The position numbers and the translations under genes are program-made. Under the pieces are notes generated by a model, which worked only from the letters and a program-made list of their open reading frames with translations, was not told the origin of the DNA and searched no databases. This document shows positions 8,081-17,600 of a stretch of DNA of 64,000 nucleotides, piece after piece. Positions within the stretch are counted from its first letter, which is position 1, and every line of letters starts with the position of its first letter. Origin of the DNA: Testudinibacter aquarius (GTDB taxonomy: Bacteria; Pseudomonadota; Gammaproteobacteria; Enterobacterales; Pasteurellaceae); contig NZ_SMCP01000002.1 of assembly GCF_004342725.1 (NCBI RefSeq), forward strand, positions 248,001 through 312,000, given 5' to 3'.

Positions 8081-8947
8081 TTACTTATCGGAATCAACCA
8101 AACCTTTGATAAACCATTTTTGGAACAGCACCACTACCAATACCGGCGGTGCAATTGACAATACTGCCAACGCAAAAGCACGGTTATATGCCGGAATTTT
8201 GCCATCATCCAACACATTGATAATGTCTTTAATTCCCAACAGCAAGGTTTTGAAACTATCATCGGTAGTCATTAAAATCGGCCATAGATACTGATTCCAA
8301 CCGACCACGAACATGATGATGAAAATCGCAGCAATCATCGCTTTCGATAACGGCAATAAAATATCGATGAAAAAGCGCCAAGGTCCGGCATTATCCATTT
8401 TCGCGGCTTCGATCAACTCGTCCGGAATCGACAGAAAAAACTGGCGGAAAAAAAATGTTGCCGTTGCCGAAGCAATCAGCGGTAAAATCAAGCCGGTGTA
8501 ACTGTTGACCATGCCCAATTGTGCTACGATTTCGTAGGACGGAATGATCCGCACTTCCAGCGGCAACAGCAACGAACTGAAGATAATCCAGAACAGGAAT
8601 GTTCCCAGCGGGAAGCGGAAATAGACAATCGCATACGCTGCCAACATTGAAATGATAATTTTGCCGATCGCAAAACCCAAGCCCAGAATCAGCGAGTTTT
8701 TCAGCATCACCAAACCGCTGGCACCTTCGATTTGCAGCGAGCTATCATTTAAAAAGACACTGGAGGAACCGAACAGCAGATCACGATAAGTGCTGATAAA
8801 TTCGTCACCGAACCAAAATTGTATTCCGTTGCGTGCCAAATATTCAGCGCTGTGGGTGGACGACGTCAGCGCCAACCACACCGGCAGCATCAAAAAGATC
8901 ACCCCACTGATTAAAATCAGATGATCAAAAAATTTTGTTTTCATCAT
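8081..8947 (-). CDS. ugpE: sn-Glycerol-3-phosphate ABC transporter, permease UgpE
   Basis: A 288-residue inner-membrane permease with six predicted membrane segments. The EAA loop that docks on the ATPase reads ELIEAAKMDNAGPWRFFIDILLP. It pairs with UgpA to form the channel. The length is close to the 281 residues of E. coli UgpE. It lies 17 nt after ugpA and 12 nt before ugpC in one operon. Confidence 0.92.
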   Translation of the reverse strand: MMKTKFFDHLILISGVIFLMLPVWLALTSSTHSAEYLARNGIQFWFGDEFISTYRDLLFGSSSVFLNDSSLQIEGASGLVMLKNSLILGLGFAIGKIIISMLAAYAIVYFRFPLGTFLFWIIFSSLLLPLEVRIIPSYEIVAQLGMVNSYTGLILPLIASATATFFFRQFFLSIPDELIEAAKMDNAGPWRFFIDILLPLSKAMIAAIFIIMFVVGWNQYLWPILMTTDDSFKTLLLGIKDIINVLDDGKIPAYNRAFALAVLSIAPPVLVVVLFQKWFIKGLVDSDK

Positions 8948-8964
8948 TATTCCTCAACCCCTGA

Positions 8965-9840
8965 TTAATAGTGAATTTTCTTTTCTAAAAAACGGAATTG
9001 CACTACCGTTAGCAACATCACAAATACCATCAACAGCACCGATTGTGCCGAACTGCCGCCTAAATCTGCACCAAGAAAGCCATCCTGATAGATTTTATAC
9101 ACCAAGGTTGAGGTTTCACCGCTTGGACGACCGCGAGTCAAGGTGTCGATGATGCCAAAGGTTTCAAAAAAGGCGTAAGTAATGTTGATCACCAGTAAGA
9201 AAAACGTGGTCGGTGCCAGCAATGGAAAAGTGATCGTCCAAAAGCGCTTAGTACGACTTTTACAATCAATTGCCGCGGCTTCCTTCACCGAGTGCGGTAT
9301 GCCCTGTAAACCGGCAATAAAATACACAAAGTTGACGCTCACCTGTTTCCAGACGGATACCAGCACCAATGCCAACGTCGCATCAAACGAATCCAGTTTA
9401 TGATCAAAATGCCACATCTGGTTAAACAATTGGTACAGTGGCCCGACATGGGAATCAAACAGAAAAACCGCCAGCAAGCCCGCCACCGCAGGCGCAATCG
9501 CATAGGGCCAGATAATCAGGGTGTTATAACTGTTTTTGGCGCGAATCACTTGGTCGGCTTTCACCGCCAGCAGCAAAGCAAGCGCTAGTGAGAAAAAGGT
9601 GACTAACGCCGAAAACAGCAAGGTAAAGCGGAATGATTTGAAATAATTGGGATTTTTCAGCACGTCAATGTAATTTTGTAAACCGACAAAAGTCGAACTG
9701 AATCCGAACGGATCTTGCAAATAAAAACTCATATTGACCGATTGCAACGCCGGCCAGACGAAAAATACGGCGATAATCAGTAATTGCGGCGCAATAAAAA
9801 AATAGGGTAAAGCAGAATGTTTAAAGGTTCTTTTATTCAT
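8965..9840 (-). CDS. ugpA: sn-Glycerol-3-phosphate ABC transporter, permease UgpA
   Basis: A 291-residue permease with six membrane segments. LPYFFIAPQLLIIAVFFVWP near the start and DPFGFSSTFVGLQNY are close to E. coli UgpA. The EAA loop reads SVKEAAAIDCKSRTKRFWTI. I chose the ATG at 9840 because it gives the family start (MNKRTFKHSALPYFF); an in-frame TTG at 9885 has a better GAGG upstream and would add 15 residues, so the start is uncertain. It follows ugpB in the same operon. Confidence 0.9.
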   Translation of the reverse strand: MNKRTFKHSALPYFFIAPQLLIIAVFFVWPALQSVNMSFYLQDPFGFSSTFVGLQNYIDVLKNPNYFKSFRFTLLFSALVTFFSLALALLLAVKADQVIRAKNSYNTLIIWPYAIAPAVAGLLAVFLFDSHVGPLYQLFNQMWHFDHKLDSFDATLALVLVSVWKQVSVNFVYFIAGLQGIPHSVKEAAAIDCKSRTKRFWTITFPLLAPTTFFLLVINITYAFFETFGIIDTLTRGRPSGETSTLVYKIYQDGFLGADLGGSSAQSVLLMVFVMLLTVVQFRFLEKKIHY

Positions 9841-9916
9841 ATTCTGGTCCAAAAATAAGAAAAACTGAGATAGCTTATTGATCAACGCTACCTCAGGCTA
9901 AAAACCGCACTTCGAC

Positions 9917-11227
9917 TTATTTCACCGTCTGCGCAAAACGAGACAACAACTGATTACCGTCTTTTTCTATTACACTCAACGCCTGATCAACCGTGGTTGT
10001 GCCGGTGAACACTTTGGTCACTTCGCTACGAATCACTTCACGAATTTGTGGATAGAAGCCCAAACGGTAGCCTTTGGTCCACTCGCCGCTCGGCAGATTC
10101 AACTGCAAAATACCGGTTTCTGCCGCCGGTTCCTGCTGATAATAGCCTTCCGCTTTCACTTTTTCATAAGCGGCAGTGGTAATTGGCACATAACCGGTCT
10201 CTTTATGCCAGTCCGCCTGTGTTTGCGGCAAGCTCAGGAATTTAAAGAAATCGGTAGTACAAGCATTTTGCGCCTTGGCTTTGCCTGCAAACGCAAACAG
10301 CGCCGCACCGCCGATAAAGGTGTGATATTCCTGACCTTTGGTGATTGAATCCCAATACGGCAGATAGGTCGTGCCAAATTCAAAATCCGCTTGTGATTTG
10401 ATTCCGCCGAAAGAGCCGCTGGAGCCTAGCCACATCGCGACTTCACCTTTCTCAAACGGTGTTTGGTTATCGCCCCAGCCTTCGCCGTAGTAGCCATAGT
10501 AGCCTTTGTCTTTCCACTCTTTGAATTTGCTTAACTGCATTTTCATTTCAGGACTGTTGTAATTCAATTTGGTTGCCGGACCGTCGAAACCGTTATTCAG
10601 ATCCGCTAAGGGCAGATTGTTACGCGAATGGAAACTTTCGAACAAAATCCACGGCGAATGGGATTGTGAAAGTGCGGTATAACCGGCTTGTTTTAACTTC
10701 TCGGCAATCGCTTCAAACGCTTCCCAGGTTTTTGGCGGCTGTACCCCGGCTTTTTCCAATGCGGCTTTGTTGTAATACAAAATTGCTGCCGAAGAGTTGA
10801 ACGGCATACCAATCATTTTGCCCTGACTGTCGGCATAGAAATTGCGCACGCCCGGCAGATAATCGTTTTTATCAAATTCAATGCCGCTTTCAGCAAACAG
10901 ATCAGCCACCGGAATCAAAGCCCCTTTAGCATTGATGATTGTCGCTGAACCAGCATCATAAACTTGAATGATATTCGGTGCTTGTTTAGCTCGGAATGCG
11001 GCGATGCCAGCGGTTAACAGTTCTTCGTAGCTGCCTTTATAAATCGGATCGATTTTGCACTGGTTTTGTGAAGCATTGTAGCCTGCTGCCATCTTATTGA
11101 CCGTCTCCCCAAGCTGTCCGCCCATGGCATGCCACCAAGTGACAGTCGTGGCATTGGTTGCGGCACTGGCAGAAAAAGAGACGGTTGCGCTGGCAAGTGC
11201 GGTAAGCAAAATTGATTTTTTTAACAT
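9917..11227 (-). CDS. ugpB: sn-Glycerol-3-phosphate-binding periplasmic protein UgpB
   Basis: A 436-residue extracytoplasmic solute-binding protein. The signal peptide is MLKKSILLTALASATVSFSASA. The mature start TTVTWWHAMGGQLGETVNKM and the segments YKGSYEELLTAGIAAFRAK and PFNSSAAILYYNKAALEKAG match UgpB. It captures glycerol-3-phosphate or glycerophosphodiesters for UgpAEC. The ATG at 11227 has AAAAGGA upstream with 6-nt spacing. It is the first gene of the operon. I looked for Pho boxes upstream but found only a single weak CTGTCA, so phosphate control is not shown by the sequence. Confidence 0.92.
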   Translation of the reverse strand: MLKKSILLTALASATVSFSASAATNATTVTWWHAMGGQLGETVNKMAAGYNASQNQCKIDPIYKGSYEELLTAGIAAFRAKQAPNIIQVYDAGSATIINAKGALIPVADLFAESGIEFDKNDYLPGVRNFYADSQGKMIGMPFNSSAAILYYNKAALEKAGVQPPKTWEAFEAIAEKLKQAGYTALSQSHSPWILFESFHSRNNLPLADLNNGFDGPATKLNYNSPEMKMQLSKFKEWKDKGYYGYYGEGWGDNQTPFEKGEVAMWLGSSGSFGGIKSQADFEFGTTYLPYWDSITKGQEYHTFIGGAALFAFAGKAKAQNACTTDFFKFLSLPQTQADWHKETGYVPITTAAYEKVKAEGYYQQEPAAETGILQLNLPSGEWTKGYRLGFYPQIREVIRSEVTKVFTGTTTVDQALSVIEKDGNQLLSRFAQTVK

Positions 11228-11368
11228 AAACAATCCTTTTATGAATGGTATGCGAAATAACGTTGACTCAACATTGAGCGAGGTTACTCTAACAAAGAAT
11301 TGTTACATTTTTATGACTGTCAAAATTTGGCTAACCGCATACCATCTGCATAATTTAAGGCAAAGTTA

Positions 11369-11551
11369 CATATCATCACATCTAGCAACATATCTTTTGA
11401 TAAACACCAGATGAAAAAAACACATATCAATACATATCAATGCATATTAATAAATATATTAAAATATCTTGTGATAATGTCTCACCGATCACAATAAATC
11501 TTCAGGCATATCGATACATATTAATGAATATCTTTAAATACTTTGCTACTA
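11369..11551. repeat. Three arrays of a 10-bp-periodic CATATC motif
   Basis: In the 380-bp spacer between ugpB and the ATPase gene, CATAT(C/T)-type motifs recur every 10 bp in three blocks. Block 1 (11369-11398) reads CATATCATCA, CATCTAGCAA, CATATCTTTT. Block 2 (11422-11470) reads CATATCAATA, CATATCAATG, CATATTAATA and weaker copies. Block 3 (11517-11551) reads CATATCGATA, CATATTAATG, AATATCTTTA. One helical turn per repeat places every copy on the same DNA face, as in iterons, curved DNA or cooperative operators. Confidence 0.65.
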
Positions 11552-11613
11552 TGGCGTGGGTCATTAATTAAGCTAAAATACATACCTTAAAATATTTAAG
11601 GCAGGATTATTCT

Positions 11614-12810
11614 ATGGATGCAATCAAAAATCCTTTTGTTCCTGGCGCAGGCACATCACCGCCAGAACTTGCGGGACGTGAAGTCATTATTGAAACGGCA
11701 ACCGTCAGTATCAAACGGGCAAGTCTGGGCAATCAAAGCCGATCGCAAATGCTACTGGGATTGCGTGGTGTAGGGAAAACGGTATTACTTAACCATTTAG
11801 ATGATATTGCACAACAAAACCAGCACATTACCAGCTTTATTGAAGCCAATGAAAATATTAATTTAATTGAAGTGCTTCAATCTGAAATCCAGCAAGTTCT
11901 GAAGAAGTTATCCCGAATTGAAGCAATTAAAGACAAAGCCATGCGTGGCTTTTCCGTGCTTAAATCATTTTTATCGAATTTTAATTTTGAAATTAGCGGG
12001 ATCTCTATTGAAATCGAACCAGAACTAGGTAGTGCCGATAGCGGCAAACTGGAATCCGATCTTTCTGAACTTTTTGTCATCCTTGGAGAGTTGGCAAAAG
12101 AAGGCAAAAAACCGTGGACTATTCTGATTGATGAAGTGCAATACCTGAACAAAACTGATTTAGCGGCGTTTATTGTTGCACTACACAAATGTAATCAAAA
12201 AAATCTACCGATTTTATTCTTTGGTGCCGGACTACCACAAGTTGCCGCAATGTCTGGCGATGCAAAATCTTATGCTGAACGACTGTTTAGTTACCCTTCT
12301 ATCGGTGCATTAACCGAAGCCGAAGCCGCTAAAGCGATCAAAAATCCGATTGAACATTTGGGTGAATCCATTTCCGATAAAGCATTAGCTTTGATTTATC
12401 AAAAAACAAAAGGCTATCCTTATTTCCTGCAAGAGTGGGGTTCACAAGTTTGGGATCATGCCATTAGCGGTTCAACAATCTCAAAAACTGATGTTATTAA
12501 TGCATCGCAACAGGTTTTTGATCATTTAGACCACGGTTTTTTTAGTGTCCGTTTGGATCGGTTAACGAATGCTGAACGAGATTATGTGATTGCGATGGCA
12601 TCATTAGGCAATGGTCCTTATAAAACACCTGAAATTGCGGCTATTCTCGGCAAAAAAAATTCTGCATTGAGTAATGTAAGGCAAGGTATTATCAACAAAG
12701 GAATGATTTATAGTCCGACTTATGGCGAGTTACATTTTACTGTCCCATTGTTTGACGATTTTTTAAGACGAACTTTTGTACAACACCATTTTATTCAAAG
12801 AACAATATAA
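11614..12810 (+). CDS. AAA-type ATP-binding protein of unknown function
   Basis: A 398-residue P-loop ATPase of the AAA_16/Orc-like type. Walker A is LLGLRGVGKTVLL (about residues 47-59) and Walker B is TILIDEVQYL (about 168-177), with a sensor-like LPILFFGAGLPQ afterwards. The C-terminal third (GNGPYKTPEIAAILGKKNSALSNV and LHFTVPLFDDFLRR) looks like a winged-helix domain, as in archaeal-type ATPases and Orc1/Cdc6 relatives. No signal peptide or membrane segment is present. The gene ends 16 nt before the tamA start. Its upstream region holds three periodic repeat arrays. The substrate and role are unknown; it may be an accessory insertion ahead of tamAB. Confidence 0.8.
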   Translation: MDAIKNPFVPGAGTSPPELAGREVIIETATVSIKRASLGNQSRSQMLLGLRGVGKTVLLNHLDDIAQQNQHITSFIEANENINLIEVLQSEIQQVLKKLSRIEAIKDKAMRGFSVLKSFLSNFNFEISGISIEIEPELGSADSGKLESDLSELFVILGELAKEGKKPWTILIDEVQYLNKTDLAAFIVALHKCNQKNLPILFFGAGLPQVAAMSGDAKSYAERLFSYPSIGALTEAEAAKAIKNPIEHLGESISDKALALIYQKTKGYPYFLQEWGSQVWDHAISGSTISKTDVINASQQVFDHLDHGFFSVRLDRLTNAERDYVIAMASLGNGPYKTPEIAAILGKKNSALSNVRQGIINKGMIYSPTYGELHFTVPLFDDFLRRTFVQHHFIQRTI

Positions 12811-12826
12811 CCAATTTGGAGTTGCT

Positions 12827-14605
12827 GTGAAATTATTTCAACGTTTGTTATTCACGGGAAAGATCACCCGTTTGCTACTGCTCGGTTGTGCTGTATTACT
12901 GCCAACACTTCCTCTGAAAGCGCTGGCTCAAGGGCAAACCGTTTTACTACGGGTGCAAGGCATCGACAACCCGGAATTGAGCAAGAATGTCCGAGTTTAT
13001 CTATCGCGATTGAGTAATGATGAAGCCGACGGTTCAGAGCGTTACCAGTATTTAGTGCGACAAACCATTGAAAATGCGTTGCGGGCATTGGGCTATTTCA
13101 ATAATCAGATTGAGTTTCAACTGCAACCACGCCCGGCGCCGGCAAAAGATCTGCTGTTTGCCAACGTTACCTTGGCAAAACCGGTGAAAAATGCACAACC
13201 GGAAATCCAAATTTTAGGCGATGCCGCACAGGATCCGGAATTTATCAAACTGAATCAAACCTTGCCCGCCGTGGGCTCGGTGCTGAATCAAGGTAGCTAT
13301 GACGCCTACAAATCCGGCCTGCAAAATTTAGCCGCCAAACGGGGCTATTTTGATGCGGATTTTGTGTTGTCGCAGTTACTCGTCAGCCCCGACGAACACA
13401 AAGCGGTGTGGCATATCGTGTTCAACAGTGGTGAACGCTACCGCTACGGCGATATCCATTTTTCCCATTCGCAAATTCGTGAAGATTATCTGCGTAACAT
13501 GTTGTCGATTGAACGTGGTGAGCCTTATCTGATTAATGATCTTTCCACCTTGACCGCCAACTACACCGCCAGCAATTGGTTTAGTTCGGTATTGTTGGAA
13601 CCGCACTTGGATGCGGCTGCCAAGCAGGTTGATTTAGGCGTGCTGCTGCGCCCGAAAAAGAAAAACAGCATTGAATTGGGGATCGGCTACTCCACCGATG
13701 TCGGCCCACGTTTACAAATCGGCTGGAGCAAACCTTGGATCAACAGCCGTGGTCACAGCTTCCGCAGCAACTTGTATCTGTCGGCACCACAACAAACGGT
13801 TGAAGCCACTTATCGCATTCCATTGCTATCCAACCCGATGAATTATTATTACGAGTTTTCCGGCGGGATGGAACGGGAAAACAACAATGACACCGAATCC
13901 AGCACCATTACGCTCGCGGGTCTGCGCTATTGGAATCACAGCAGTGGCTGGCAATATTTCGCCGGTTTGCGGGCTCGTTATGACGACTTCACCCAAGCGG
14001 ATATTTCGCACAAAACCCTGTTATTGTACCCAACCGTCGGTTTCAACCGCACTCGGTTGCGTGGCGGCATGTTCCCGACATGGGGCGATGCACAGAATCT
14101 GACGTTTAATATCGGGCGCAAAATGTGGGGCTCAGATGTGGACTTTTTCAGCGTTCGCGCCTCCTCCGCCTGGATTCGCACCTATCACACCAACCACCGC
14201 TTCCTGACCCGGTTTGAAATCGGCTATCTGAATACCAATGAGTTGGAACGCATTCCACCCGCATTACGCTATTTTGCCGGTGGCGATCGCAGCATTCGTG
14301 GTTACGGCTATAAAAAAGTGTCACCGAAAGATGACGCAGGCAAGTTGGTTGGTGCTTCACGCATGGCGATCGCCAATTTTGAATATCAATATCAAGTCTA
14401 CTCCGACTGGTGGGCAGCGGTATTTTATGATACCGGATTGGCGGCGGATAATTTTTCCAGCGCCGAATTGCGCTCCGGTGCCGGCGTCGGTGTACGTTGG
14501 GCATCGCCGATCGGTGCGGTCAAATTTGATATTGCCACCCCGATTCGTGATAAAGACAACAGCAAAAATATCCAATTTTACATCGGTTTAGGAACAGAGT
14601 TGTAA
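12827..14605 (+). CDS. tamA: Translocation and assembly module subunit TamA (Omp85 family)
   Basis: A 592-residue outer-membrane protein: signal peptide (LLLLGCAVLLPTLPLKALA), three POTRA-like domains (about residues 30-260), and a C-terminal 16-strand barrel of the Omp85 family. The barrel contains GIGYSTDVGPRLQIGWSKPW and the RYFAGGDRSIRGYGY motif typical of this family. TamA with TamB helps insert outer-membrane proteins or move lipids. I start at GTG 12827, which has TTGGAG 6 nt upstream; the frame is open farther upstream into the preceding ATPase gene. The stop overlaps the tamB start by one base, so the two are translationally coupled. Confidence 0.93.
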   Translation: MKLFQRLLFTGKITRLLLLGCAVLLPTLPLKALAQGQTVLLRVQGIDNPELSKNVRVYLSRLSNDEADGSERYQYLVRQTIENALRALGYFNNQIEFQLQPRPAPAKDLLFANVTLAKPVKNAQPEIQILGDAAQDPEFIKLNQTLPAVGSVLNQGSYDAYKSGLQNLAAKRGYFDADFVLSQLLVSPDEHKAVWHIVFNSGERYRYGDIHFSHSQIREDYLRNMLSIERGEPYLINDLSTLTANYTASNWFSSVLLEPHLDAAAKQVDLGVLLRPKKKNSIELGIGYSTDVGPRLQIGWSKPWINSRGHSFRSNLYLSAPQQTVEATYRIPLLSNPMNYYYEFSGGMERENNNDTESSTITLAGLRYWNHSSGWQYFAGLRARYDDFTQADISHKTLLLYPTVGFNRTRLRGGMFPTWGDAQNLTFNIGRKMWGSDVDFFSVRASSAWIRTYHTNHRFLTRFEIGYLNTNELERIPPALRYFAGGDRSIRGYGYKKVSPKDDAGKLVGASRMAIANFEYQYQVYSDWWAAVFYDTGLAADNFSSAELRSGAGVGVRWASPIGAVKFDIATPIRDKDNSKNIQFYIGLGTEL

Positions 14606-17600
14606 TGAACACAAAAAATCATCAGATACCACAGCCCGAACAGCAAGCTGATCAGGCAATAGAAAAAACAACCCCCGATCACGCCGAAGCCAGCACTGCG
14701 CCGACTAAACGCAAAAAGTGCGGTTGGCGCAAGTGGCTGTGCGCCACCCTTAGCTTATTGTTGCTGTTAGTGCTGGGATTAATTGCCTTATTGAGCAGCG
14801 GTTACGGTCAACGTGGCTTGTTAAAACTGGCAGACAACTGGTTGGACGAACTGAAAATCGAACAAGTCAGCGGCAATTTAAGCGACGGCTTGCTGCTGCA
14901 CAATCTGGAATATCACAGTCAAGGCATCTCAGTTTCGGTGGCGCAAGCACGTGCACAATTGCAATTTTCTTGTCTGTGGCAACGCCGTTTGTGCCTTGAT
15001 GACGTCAGCCTGCACCAGGTCAATGTGGGGGTGGATACCGCACTTTTGCCGCCATCCGACGAAAACCAGTCCGCTTCTGGCGAAATGCGGCGTATCACAT
15101 TGCCGCTTGAGATTGAAGTGAACAATGTCAGCCTGACTGAGGTCAACACCCAAGTTGACAACATGCACGTGGTCTTAAACCGCTTTCAAACCGCACTTTC
15201 GTTAAATAATCAGCAAGGGTTGACCATTCAACCGACCGAAATTCAACAGTTGCTGGTCACGATGTCAGGAGACAAAACGCAACAAGCAACACCTGAAATC
15301 ACTCAAGCCGAAGGCAGCACAGCACCGATTGACTGGCAAGCGCTGCAACAGCAACTTGCCAACCCCTTGTTGGGCAAATTACAACAAGTGATTCTGCCGT
15401 TTGATATTCATCTGTTGGGGCTGCATGGTCGAGATTGGCACTATCTAGAGCAGCGTGAAAACGGATTAAACATCGCCATTCCAACGGTCGATCTGTTGGC
15501 AGATGCCAGCGGTGAGCAAGTGCAACTGCAACAACTGAAAATCAACAGCGATCTGCTCGACCTCAATGGGCAAGGTTCGATCACTTTGGCACAGGATTTT
15601 CCGCTGAATGTCCAAATTGACGCAGATATTTATCCATTGCTGCAAAACGAAGTGTTGTTGCTACCACAAAGTGCGGTTAAGCTGCGCTTAGACGGCGCAT
15701 TAAAACAAACCGCTGTATTACAGCTTGAAACCCAAGGCGCCGCTGATCTACAACTCGATGGGCAATTTCAACTGAATCAAGCCAACAACCCGTTTCAAAT
15801 CCATCTGACCAGCCCGCTGTTCCGCTATCCGTTTACGGCGGCTGAACAAACAGCGGACACACCACCACAAGTGCGGTTACAAAATCTGGATTTACAGCTG
15901 CACGGCGATTTGGCGCAATACCAAATTGCACTATCCTCACAAGCTGACGGGCAGGATATTCCACCAGCCAATCTACAGTTGAATGCACAGGGTACGATTG
16001 CCGATCTGGAGATTCAGCAACTGTTGCTCGAAGCGTTGCAAGGCAAGCTGGATTTGCAGGGTAAACTGGCATGGCGTAACGGTGTCGAGTGGCAAAGTGC
16101 GGTCAAACTGGACGGCATCGACACCCGCAATTATCTGCCGGAATGGAAGGCGCTATTGAACGGCGGGCTGCAAACACAAGGGGCGGTCAACGGCGAGCAG
16201 TGGCAAGTTGAGTTGAGCGAGGTGGCGATTGACGGACGCTTGAATAATCAACCGTTACAATTGAGTGGTAAGCTGCAAAGCACTAACGAGCAGTTGCTGA
16301 ATGCGGATCAACTGAAGTTAGTCTATGGCAACAACACCATTCTGCTGAACGGTCATGTTGACCAACAATCTAACCTGCAAGCGGATATTGATGCGCCCAA
16401 TCTGGCTGGACTGTTACCACAATTATCGGCTTCGTTAAACGGCCGCATCAACCTTCAGGGCAGTGTGCAGAAACCGTCTGCGGACATTGATCTGGTCAGC
16501 AAAAATATTGATTATCAGGACTTCCAGCTGCGCAATTTGAGTGTCAAAGGCAAAATTGATATGGACGAAATGATTGCCGGCGCGCTGTACCTCAATTTGA
16601 ACTCATTTCAATATGGCGACATCAAGCTGCAACAGACCAAATTGATTGCCGAAGGCAACGAAAAAAATCATAAGCTGAACCTGCGCACCGGCGGTGATCC
16701 GGTGTCCGGCACGTTGAATATTTACGGCAGCTTTGATCGTGCCAAAGCGCTTTGGCAAGGCACCTTAAGTCAGATCCGCCTCAATTCACCGGTCGGTGAC
16801 TGGCGCAATAACCAAAACGTGCAACTCAGTTTTAATGCTGCAAAAACCGAAGCCGATATTTCTGCACACTGCTGGGTCAACCAACAAGCGCAACTCTGCT
16901 TTCCACAGCCGTTCAAGGCGGGCATTCAGGGCGATATTCCATTTGAGCTGAAACAGATTAATCTGGCAATGGTCAACAGTTTTTTAGAACAGAACAGTCA
17001 AGCATCCGGCATTGTCAACGGCAAGGGCAGTGTCGCTTGGTACAGCGACAAACCGTTTCAATTGGCACTGGCACTCGACAGCAACGAACTGGGCTTTAAA
17101 CAGCGAATCGACTACCGCACTTTCCAAATTGCGCTACATAATTTGAAAATCAACAGCCAAATTCAGGACAATAACCTGACCTTAAAGGCACAAACCGACA
17201 TCAATCGACAAGGAAAATTGGTAACCAATTTGACGATTGGCGATCTGGCGGCAAGCCGTCAGTTGTCTGGCGACATCCAATTACAGCGTTTCAATTTAAA
17301 CTTGCTCAGCCAATTGTTAGCCAAAGGCGAGTCGATTAGCGGCAATATTAACAGTAACTTGAAGTTGGGTGGCAATTTACAGACGCCGTTGCTCAATGGT
17401 CGTTTTGAGCTCGATTCGCTGCGCGCCAAAATGTATTCCATGCCATTTGCTATCAGCGACGGACAGCTTAGCCTGACGTTTAATGGCACCAATTCAACCC
17501 TCAATGGCATCATAAAAACGCCGGATAGCCAATTAAATTTGAACGGCTCTGCCTCTTGGCGTTCACTGGAGCAATGGCAAGCGCAAATTGCGGCACAAGG

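Noticed and set aside
11290-11340. Pho box upstream of ugpB
   Set aside because: Only one CTGTCA-like half site (in TGACTGTCAAAATTT) is visible, without the 11-bp direct repeat spacing of a Pho box.
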